Shown here one piece after another: positions 6,944 to 12,752 of a stretch of DNA of 12,752 nucleotides. Positions within the stretch are counted from its first letter, which is position 1, and every line of letters begins with the position of its first letter. Origin of the DNA: JBJEDU01 sp051872395 (GTDB lineage: Bacteria > Bacillota_I > Bacilli_A > RFN20 > CAG-826); assembly GCA_051872395.1 (NCBI GenBank), contig JBJEDU010000005.1:1-12752 (forward strand). The letters are read 5' to 3'. The notes beneath the pieces are model-generated. The model saw only the letters and a program-made list of their open reading frames with translations. It was not told the origin of the DNA and ran no database searches. The position numbers and the translations under genes were made by a program.

Positions 6944-7564
6944 TTATGCAGCTTGTTGTTTTCTTTTAATTTTAAAATCGCATAACTTTGGAAAAGCCGC
7001 AGAAATAGCGATGGTTATCGCAGGAGAGAAAACAACTGCACATAAAGTCTCCACTAAACCATTAATAGTGAATATTCCAGAAATTAAAGCAAAATATGTC
7101 ATCGTTTCATTACCGAGTGCGACCGCGAAAATATAAAACATCGATAATGTGATAATTGAATGGAATACTGTTAATACTCCACAGCTAACAACAAATAATG
7201 AATATTTTAATGCTTGGTTATTAAGCTTTTTAATAGCAAAGAACACTAATCCACTGACTAGACCAAACACCAAACGTGGAAGAATAGACACGAGTGGATT
7301 AACAAAATAATAATCAAGCGCTGAGCCTGGATTACTTGCTGCTTTAATTAAAGAGAATAGTCCGAAGGCAAATCCAGCAACCGCTCCTTCTCCAATACCG
7401 AAACATGCTGCAGCAAAGAGCACGATAACGTGAATGATTGTAATGCTAAGCCCAATACCTGGAATTGTAATATAACCAATATATGGGACAAAACTCATAA
7501 TAGCGATAAGCGCAATAATTACAGCGTTTATCGTCATTTTTTTAATAATATTATTCTTTTTCAT
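6944..7564 (-). CDS. ECF transporter S component, probably pantothenate-specific
   Basis: An integral membrane substrate-binding subunit of an energy-coupling factor vitamin transporter. The 206-aa product has about six hydrophobic helices (roughly 11-28, 38-56, 58-73, 90-112, 122-146, 160-190). The pattern ITIIHVIVLFAAACFG (41-56), then GEGAVAGFAFGLFSLIKA and a later LPRLVFG (95-101) follows the layout of PanT-type S components. The ATG overlaps the coaX stop as ATGA and there is no good Shine-Dalgarno, so its translation likely depends on coaX translation. Coupling to pantothenate kinase supports pantothenate as substrate; this is context-based inference. The shared EcfA1, EcfA2 and EcfT subunits are not in the window and must be encoded elsewhere. 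Another vitamin or precursor cannot be excluded. Confidence 0.82.
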   Translation of the reverse strand: MKKNNIIKKMTINAVIIALIAIMSFVPYIGYITIPGIGLSITIIHVIVLFAAACFGIGEGAVAGFAFGLFSLIKAASNPGSALDYYFVNPLVSILPRLVFGLVSGLVFFAIKKLNNQALKYSLFVVSCGVLTVFHSIITLSMFYIFAVALGNETMTYFALISGIFTINGLVETLCAVVFSPAITIAISAAFPKLCDFKIKRKQQAA

Positions 7565-8334
7565 TTTCTACTTTTATTCTTTTTAAAAAGAATATTCAAT
7601 CCTTTCAAAACTAAATTTTCATCTTTGATATAACTAGATGGTAATAAATCACTAATTAAATTAGAACAACCTCCAGTAAGAATTACTGAACAAGTTGTGC
7701 CAACTTCTTTAATGGTTTTATTAACCAAGCCAGAAATCATTTCTGCATGACCGTATAATAGGCCATTATTCATTGCATCAATTGTATTTTTGGCTAAAAA
7801 AGTTTTGCCTCTTTCAAGTCCAACTTCTGGTAATAAAGAAGCTTTGACAGAGAGAGACTGGGAGCTAGTTATAAGCCCAGGCATAAATAAGCATCCACAA
7901 AAGTTTCCTTCTTTTGATAGATAGAGTATTTTTGACGCTGTTCCCAAATCGACAATCAATGAAGGCTTTGGATACAATTCTTTTGCTGCGACAAGATCAG
8001 CAATTAAATCTCCTCCAACCTCATTTGGATTATCAATTTTTAGCATCAGGCCTGTTTTAATACCAGAATTAACAGTAAAAATTTCGGTATTAAATAGTTT
8101 CAAAAGCGCTTTTTTTAAAGCAGAATTGAGTGATGGAACTACACTTGAATACATGATTCCTTCAATGCTTTCGAAGCTAATCTTATTTGAATGACAAAGA
8201 TTTTTTATTCTCTCATAAAATTCAGTATCAGTTCGACATGCATCGCTACGTAGTTCCCATTTTTGAATAAGTTCATCTTCTGAAAAGACACCTATTCCAA
8301 TCGTGGAATTACCCACATCAATACATAAATTCAT
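7561..8334 (-). CDS. coaX: Type III pantothenate kinase
   Basis: The enzyme phosphorylates pantothenate, the first step of CoA synthesis, in the ASKHA fold. The 257-aa product has the N-terminal phosphate loop LCIDVGNSTIGIG with D6, DNPNEVGGD with D101 and D109, IVDLGTA with D129, GLERGKTFLAKNTIDAMNNGLLYG (NT at 183-184) and the ATP-binding ILTGGCSN (218-225). Length fits CoaX. Two motif positions are unusual: the Arg that normally follows the motif Asp (GxDR) is Leu110, and the usual DFGTATTxD is shortened to DLGTASK. GGAGG sits only four bases before the ATG. The stop codon overlaps the start of the ECF transporter gene, a natural uptake-plus-trapping pair. Together they indicate use of external vitamin B5. 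Confidence 0.92.
   Translation of the reverse strand: MNLCIDVGNSTIGIGVFSEDELIQKWELRSDACRTDTEFYERIKNLCHSNKISFESIEGIMYSSVVPSLNSALKKALLKLFNTEIFTVNSGIKTGLMLKIDNPNEVGGDLIADLVAAKELYPKPSLIVDLGTASKILYLSKEGNFCGCLFMPGLITSSQSLSVKASLLPEVGLERGKTFLAKNTIDAMNNGLLYGHAEMISGLVNKTIKEVGTTCSVILTGGCSNLISDLLPSSYIKDENLVLKGLNILFKKNKSRK
7575..7594. repeat. Perfect 20-bp palindrome at the 3' end of coaX
   Basis: TATTCTTTTT followed by its exact complement AAAAAGAATA forms a gapless palindrome within the last codons of coaX, ending about 10 bases before the overlapping ECF start codon on the minus strand. As RNA it could form an 8-bp A/U-rich hairpin with a TTAA loop. It may be a by-product of lysine- and phenylalanine-rich codons, or it may affect re-initiation at the ECF gene. 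Confidence 0.5.
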
Positions 8335-8387
8335 TTTTCCTCCGCTATTGTCTACTAAAAAGTAGTACCTTGCTAAATTTTTTTATA

Positions 8388-10790
8388 TTAGTTCGCCACA
8401 ATATTAAGAATTTTATTTTTTACAAAAATAATTTTTCTTATCGACTTGCCTTCGAGGTGACGAATAATATTTTCTCTTGAAAGTGCGAGTTTTTTCACAC
8501 TTTCTTCATCTGAATCAACATCAATTTCTAATGTGTCACGTAATTTACCATTGATAGAAACAGCAATTTTGACAACATTTTTAATTAATGCTTTTTCATC
8601 ATATTGTGGCCAAGCTTCATAAACGATTACATCGTCATGACCTAAAATTGACCATAATTCTTCTCCGATAAAAGGAGCGATACAATCTAACATTTTGACA
8701 AATCCTTCTAAATAAGGAATGTAGATTGTTTGAGCTTTATAAAATTCATTTGTCAAAATCATCAATTGACTAATTGCAGTATTAAACTGCAAATTTTCAA
8801 AGTCTTCGCTAACTTTTTTAACAGTGAAATTATAAATATAATCTAATTTGTGATCATTTTCGTTAGAGAATTTAGTAGTAAATTCTTCTTCGGTAAATAA
8901 TCGATAGACACGGTCAAGATATCTCTTTGCACCATCGAGTCCATTTTCTGACCAAGGTAAACTGGCTTCAAGTGGTCCCATAAACATCTCGTATAATCTA
9001 AGAGCATCCGCGCCATATTTTTCAACGACATCATCTGGATTGACAACATTTCCACGTGATTTAGACATTTTTTCACCATTGCTACCTAAAATCATTCCTT
9101 GGTGGAATAATTTTTTAAATGGTTCTTTGCATTTTACAACGCCAATATCATATAAAAATTTATGCCAGAATCGAGCGTATAAAAGGTGAAGGACAGCGTG
9201 TTCTGAACCACCAATATATAAATCGACAGGTAACCAATGTTCTAATAATTTTGGATCACCAATACAACTATCGTTATGTGGATCAATATATCTAAGATAA
9301 TACCAACAACTACCAGCCCATTGAGGCATAGTATTTGTTTCTCTTAATCCATGTTTTCCATCAACTTCGACATTGAGCCATTCTTTCGCGTGAACTAATG
9401 GTGATTCTCCGGTTCCTGAAGGTTTATATTCATCTAGTTCAGGAAGTAAAAGAGGAAGTTCTTCTTCTTTGACTTCCTTTAAGGAAGAATCATCCATAAT
9501 AATCATTGGAATTGGTTCACCCCAATATCTTTGACGAGAGAATAACCAATCTCTTAATTTATAATTAACTTTTCTTTCACCAGCACCTAAAGAAATTAAT
9601 TTATTCAAAATTATTTCTTTGGCTTCTTTAATATTTTTACCATCTGCCTCAAAAGAATTAATATGAGGAGCATCTAACGTCATCGCGGTTTCGGAAATAT
9701 CACCTACTAATACTTGAATTAATTCAAGATGATATTTTTTAGCAAAAGCATAATCTCGATCATCATGAGCAGGAACCGCCATAACAGCCCCACTACCATA
9801 TGTTGCCAAAACATAATCAGCAATAAAAATTGGAACAACTTTATTATTGATTGGATTTATCGCATAAGCGCCTAAAAATACCCCGGTTTTATCTTTGTTT
9901 AATTCGGTTCTTTCTAAATCGGATTTATGTGATACTTTTTCGATATAATCATTAACTTCTTGTTCTTGCTCTTTAGAAACAATCTTTTTTACAAGTGGAT
10001 GTTCAGGCGCTAAACAGCAATATGTACACCCATAAAGAGTATCAACACGAGTGGTAAAGACATCAAAAGATTCTTCAGTGTCTTTGATTTTAAAAGTAAT
10101 TTTTGCACCTTCACTTCTTCCAATCCAGTTTCTTTGCATTTCCACTGTTGAAGTTGGCCAATCAACTAAATCTAAATCAGACGCTAATCTGTCCGCATAT
10201 TCAGTAATTTTTAAAACCCATTGTCGCATCGATTTTCTAACGACAGGAAAACCTCCAACTTCGCTTTTTCCATCGATAACTTCTTCGTTAGCTAAAACAG
10301 TTCCAAGTTCAGGACAAAAATTAACTGGACGATAGTCAATATAAGCCAAGTCATGTTCATATAATTTCAGAAATATCCATTGTGTCCATTTATAATATTT
10401 TGGATCAGTGGTCGATATTTCTTTATCCCAGTCATAGGTAAAACCTAATTTGTTAATTTGGTTAGTAAAATTAGCAATATTTTTTTGAGTAAATCCTTGT
10501 GGATGTTGATTAGTTTTAATCGCATATTGCTCTGCAGGTAAACCAAAAGCATCCCATCCCATTGGATGGAGGACATTGTATCCTTGCATTCTTTTCATAC
10601 GAGCGACAATGTCACTTGCTGTATATCCCTCAGGATGGCCAACATGCAAACCTTGAGCGCTTGGATAAGGAAACATATCTAAAACATAGTATTTTGGTTT
10701 TGAAAAATCGTAAACATCACAATAGAAAGATTTTTTCTCTTTCCATACTCGTGACCATTTCTTCTCAATATTTTTATAGTCGTAACCCAT
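8388..10790 (-). CDS. leuS: Leucyl-tRNA synthetase
   Basis: This class I synthetase charges tRNA-Leu and edits mischarged norvaline and isoleucine. The 800-aa product is full length for the bacterial type. The HIGH motif is HVGH (49-52) in PYPSAQGLHVGHPEGYTASD. The CP1 editing domain covers about 222-415, with the threonine-rich TTRVDTLYG (246-254) and GAVMAVPAHDDRD, whose final Asp D346 is the conserved editing residue. WLFSRQRYWGEPIP (415-428) and KMSKS (574-578) follow. The anticodon-binding and C-terminal domains complete the protein. The ATG is preceded by AGGTAGGG, a weak Shine-Dalgarno. It lies 53 bp after glgA and 53 bp before coaX. The gap before it is too short for a T-box leader, which many Bacillota leuS genes carry. 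Confidence 0.98.
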   Translation of the reverse strand: MGYDYKNIEKKWSRVWKEKKSFYCDVYDFSKPKYYVLDMFPYPSAQGLHVGHPEGYTASDIVARMKRMQGYNVLHPMGWDAFGLPAEQYAIKTNQHPQGFTQKNIANFTNQINKLGFTYDWDKEISTTDPKYYKWTQWIFLKLYEHDLAYIDYRPVNFCPELGTVLANEEVIDGKSEVGGFPVVRKSMRQWVLKITEYADRLASDLDLVDWPTSTVEMQRNWIGRSEGAKITFKIKDTEESFDVFTTRVDTLYGCTYCCLAPEHPLVKKIVSKEQEQEVNDYIEKVSHKSDLERTELNKDKTGVFLGAYAINPINNKVVPIFIADYVLATYGSGAVMAVPAHDDRDYAFAKKYHLELIQVLVGDISETAMTLDAPHINSFEADGKNIKEAKEIILNKLISLGAGERKVNYKLRDWLFSRQRYWGEPIPMIIMDDSSLKEVKEEELPLLLPELDEYKPSGTGESPLVHAKEWLNVEVDGKHGLRETNTMPQWAGSCWYYLRYIDPHNDSCIGDPKLLEHWLPVDLYIGGSEHAVLHLLYARFWHKFLYDIGVVKCKEPFKKLFHQGMILGSNGEKMSKSRGNVVNPDDVVEKYGADALRLYEMFMGPLEASLPWSENGLDGAKRYLDRVYRLFTEEEFTTKFSNENDHKLDYIYNFTVKKVSEDFENLQFNTAISQLMILTNEFYKAQTIYIPYLEGFVKMLDCIAPFIGEELWSILGHDDVIVYEAWPQYDEKALIKNVVKIAVSINGKLRDTLEIDVDSDEESVKKLALSRENIIRHLEGKSIRKIIFVKNKILNIVAN

Positions 10791-10843
10791 AATAAAACCC
10801 TACCTTTACTAGTATGTCAATTAAATATGATAGACTATAAATT

Positions 10844-12280
10844 TTAATTTTGCGATAGTGTTTTATATAAATCTATATAAATCTTGGCACTTTTTGCCCA
10901 AGAATTATCTGTTTTTAATGCATTGAGCATCAGTTTCTTTCGAAGTGGAAGATTCCAATACATATCAAAAGCATAATTCGCGGTCATCACCGCATCATAA
11001 GTGGAATAATTAGCGAAGCCATATCCATTAGAGGTATCTTCATTATGCCCATTAAAATTTATGACTGAATCTTTTAGTCCTCCAGTTAAACGAACGATTG
11101 GAAGTGTACCATATCTTTCCGCGATCATTTGACCAATACCACATGGTTCAAAAAGAGAAGGCATTAAGAAATAATCACAAGATGCATATATTTGATGGGC
11201 TAAAGCGTTGTTATAGCCAATATATATTCCAACTGTGTCTGGATATCTCGCTCTTAAAGTTTCAAGTTCTTGTTCCGCTTGATATTCTCCACTTCCTAAA
11301 ACGACAATATTACAACCTTTTTTCGCTAATTCGTACGCCATCGCAAAAAATAAGTCCATTCCTTTTTGCCAAGTTAAACGACTAACCATTCCAAACAAAG
11401 GTTGACCAGTATCTCTTAAATGCATAGATTTAAGAAGTTCACTTCGATTCATTTCTTTGTGTTTTAAGAAATTTGTTTCGTCATAATTGTAGTTTATAAA
11501 TTCATCTTTTGATGGATTGAATTCTTTATAGTCAACACCGTTTAATATACCAAGGAAATCCCATTCTCTTAAACGAAGTACTTGGTCGAGTCCCATTCCA
11601 CCTTCACTAGTCAATAATTCTTCTCTATGAGTGGGTGAAACTGTGGTTATTTTATCACAATAAATAATTGCAGCTTTTAAAGTTGAAACTTGTTCTTTAA
11701 AACGCACTTTACCATTATCAAAAATTGAATCAGGTAAATTATAAAAATCACCTAAAATCATTTTGGAGTACAATCCTTGAAATGCTGGATTATGAATAGT
11801 CATGACAAATTTTGTATTTTTTAAATATTCATTTTCATCATTACTTTCTTTTACTAAAACTGGAAGCATACCAACTTGCCAATCATGAAGATGAATAATA
11901 TCTGGTAAATAGTCTATCTCTTTAAATAGCATACGACTCGCCATCGTAAAGAAAGCAAATCTTTCACCATCATCATATTCACCATATATGACATCTCGAG
12001 AAAAATAACGATCATTTTTGATTAAATAGTATGTAATTCCTTCGATTATAACAGAAAATACTTCACATGGTTCTCTTCTCCAAGACATCGTTACAACATA
12101 GCTGGCAACTTTCTTGAGAGGTAATTCAATTTTATTTTGAATAGCTTTATAAAATGGAAGAATGATAGATACTTCTTGTCCAAATAAAACTTCTTCCTTG
12201 CTTAATGAATAAACAACATCACCAAGTCCCCCAGTTTTAATAAGAGGGTTCGACTCAGAAGTAACCATTGCGATTTTCAT
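10844..12280 (-). CDS. glgA: Glycogen synthase (ADP-glucose, GT5)
   Basis: The enzyme transfers glucose from ADP-glucose to the non-reducing ends of alpha-1,4-glucan chains to build glycogen. The 478-aa product has the GT5 GT-B fold. The KTGGLGDV nucleotide-sugar motif lies at 15-22, HDWQVGMLP at 132-140, TVSPTH at 213-218, GILNGVD at 244-250, and the acceptor/donor-site stretch FEPCGIGQMIAERYG (377-391) with LTGGLKDSV (398-406). It starts 2 bp after the glgD stop codon; its Shine-Dalgarno AGGAG (12294-12298) lies inside glgD, 13 bases from the ATG, slightly long. Pairing with glgD is the common Bacillota glycogen operon order. Other glg genes (branching enzyme, glgC, phosphorylase), if present, would lie outside the window. 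Confidence 0.96.
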   Translation of the reverse strand: MKIAMVTSESNPLIKTGGLGDVVYSLSKEEVLFGQEVSIILPFYKAIQNKIELPLKKVASYVVTMSWRREPCEVFSVIIEGITYYLIKNDRYFSRDVIYGEYDDGERFAFFTMASRMLFKEIDYLPDIIHLHDWQVGMLPVLVKESNDENEYLKNTKFVMTIHNPAFQGLYSKMILGDFYNLPDSIFDNGKVRFKEQVSTLKAAIIYCDKITTVSPTHREELLTSEGGMGLDQVLRLREWDFLGILNGVDYKEFNPSKDEFINYNYDETNFLKHKEMNRSELLKSMHLRDTGQPLFGMVSRLTWQKGMDLFFAMAYELAKKGCNIVVLGSGEYQAEQELETLRARYPDTVGIYIGYNNALAHQIYASCDYFLMPSLFEPCGIGQMIAERYGTLPIVRLTGGLKDSVINFNGHNEDTSNGYGFANYSTYDAVMTANYAFDMYWNLPLRKKLMLNALKTDNSWAKSAKIYIDLYKTLSQN

Positions 12281-12282
12281 AA

Positions 12283-12752
12283 TTAAATATTTACTCCTTG
12301 GGCAATGAGAAGAGGCTCATTGACACTATTACCACCAATATTTTTTACTTGAGAAATTTTCACTCCTTTATCACAAACAACAAATTTGAGTTTGACATTT
12401 TCTCCAATATAAGTATTGGTAAAAATGATGCAATTTTTAATATCCGCGCCTTCTTCAATAACAACATCACGTGAAATAATTGAATTTTCCACTTTTCCTT
12501 TAATTATTGACCCGTTAGCGATAAAGCAGTTTTTCACGACCGCTTTCTTGCCATATAAACTAGGCGGAGTATTATGAGTAGTAGTATAAATTGGCCAATC
12601 ATCTAAAAATAATTTTTGACGATTGTGATGAGATAACATATCAAATGAATGTTTCACATAATCTTCAATGCTTAAAATTGGAAAAACACCGCCATTAAAA
12701 GCATAAGTATTAACATTGACGAGATGGGAATTAATGAAATAATAGACCATGT
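12283..12752 (-). CDS. glgD: Glucose-1-phosphate adenylyltransferase, GlgD-type subunit (partial, N-terminus missing)
   Basis: Only the C-terminal 156 codons or so are present; the reading frame is open to the window edge and the real start lies beyond 12752. The part seen contains the end of the nucleotidyltransferase region (LSIEDYVKHSFDML), the IYTTTHNTPPSLYG linker, and the left-handed beta-helix of hexapeptide-like repeats (VKNCFIANGSIIKG, NSIISRDVVIEEGADIKNCIIF). In Bacillota, GlgD pairs with catalytic GlgC to make ADP-glucose for GlgA. The ending, with VVCDKGVKI and PLLIAQGVNI, resembles GlgD more than GlgC, but the two are related and the diagnostic N-terminal catalytic residues are not in view. 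Confidence 0.75.
   Translation of the reverse strand, partial: MVYYFINSHLVNVNTYAFNGGVFPILSIEDYVKHSFDMLSHHNRQKLFLDDWPIYTTTHNTPPSLYGKKAVVKNCFIANGSIIKGKVENSIISRDVVIEEGADIKNCIIFTNTYIGENVKLKFVVCDKGVKISQVKNIGGNSVNEPLLIAQGVNI

Noticed and set aside
8352..8365. CTACT-AAAA-AGTAG hairpin between leuS and coaX
   Set aside because: The 5-bp stem is short and not followed by a T run in the direction of transcription; such repeats are expected by chance.
10051..10335. Open reading frame on the plus strand inside leuS
   Set aside because: It lies fully antisense to a certain gene, has no ribosome binding site worth noting and no recognisable protein features; the same holds for the other antisense frames within trmB, the pepV-like gene, coaX and glgA.
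10815..10820. Perfect TTGACA on the minus strand in the glgA-leuS gap, a possible leuS promoter
   Set aside because: The only good -10 match (TATTAT) is about 20 bp downstream and overlaps the leuS start codon, so neither spacing nor position is workable.
10810..10837. Imperfect inverted repeat (TAGT-T-TC arms, about 9 bp with one mismatch and one G-U) between glgA and leuS
   Set aside because: It is A/T-rich, has a 10-nt loop and no T run on the transcribed strand, so it is neither a terminator nor a known regulatory structure.
1..12752. Use of a Mollicutes genetic code with TGA as Trp
   Set aside because: TGA ends the ytpR-like, trmB and coaX genes at the expected points, and tryptophans in conserved motifs are encoded by TGG.

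Overview
The window is an AT-rich chromosomal segment from a low-G+C Gram-positive bacterium (Bacillota). The best fit is a Bacilli-like lineage close to the Mollicutes, Erysipelotrichia or RF39 group. The evidence is lysine-, asparagine- and isoleucine-rich proteins, purine-rich Shine-Dalgarno sites, a zinc-free ribosomal protein S4, and Bacillus-type neighbours (rpsD facing tyrS; a ytpR-like, M42 peptidase, trmB, pepV block). TGA is used as a normal stop and TGG for Trp, so the Mycoplasma/Spiroplasma code is excluded. The exact taxon cannot be fixed from the sequence alone.

Layout. Positions 1-268 hold no gene; they carry a vegetative promoter and a roughly 150-nt leader for rpsD (269-874, + strand), probably the S4 autoregulatory leader. 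A strong bidirectional terminator at 894-922 separates rpsD from everything to its right. The rest, 946-12752, is one co-directional minus-strand array of ten genes. Read in transcription order from the right edge they are: partial glgD, glgA, leuS, coaX, an ECF transporter S component (probably pantothenate), pepV-like dipeptidase, trmB, M42 aminopeptidase, a degenerate ytpR-like gene, nicotinate phosphoribosyltransferase and tyrS. Gaps are 0-53 bp. Two junctions are 4-bp ATGA overlaps (coaX/ECF and trmB/M42), one is an 8-bp overlap (ytpR-like/pncB), and one is about 11 bp (pepV/trmB). Much of the array is therefore probably co-transcribed and translationally coupled.

Functionally the window combines glycogen synthesis (GlgD, GlgA), translation (S4, TyrRS, LeuRS, TrmB), two metallopeptidases for peptide use, and two cofactor salvage routes: pantothenate uptake plus phosphorylation toward CoA, and nicotinate to NAD. 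The salvage genes suggest an organism that takes vitamins from its surroundings.

I see no mobile element, CRISPR array, defence system, tRNA or rRNA. The content is essentially housekeeping and I found no convincing new system. The points most worth a second look are the eroded tRNA-binding domain of the YtpR-like protein, the altered motifs in CoaX, the CoaX/ECF coupling, and the absence of T-box leaders before both tRNA synthetase genes.
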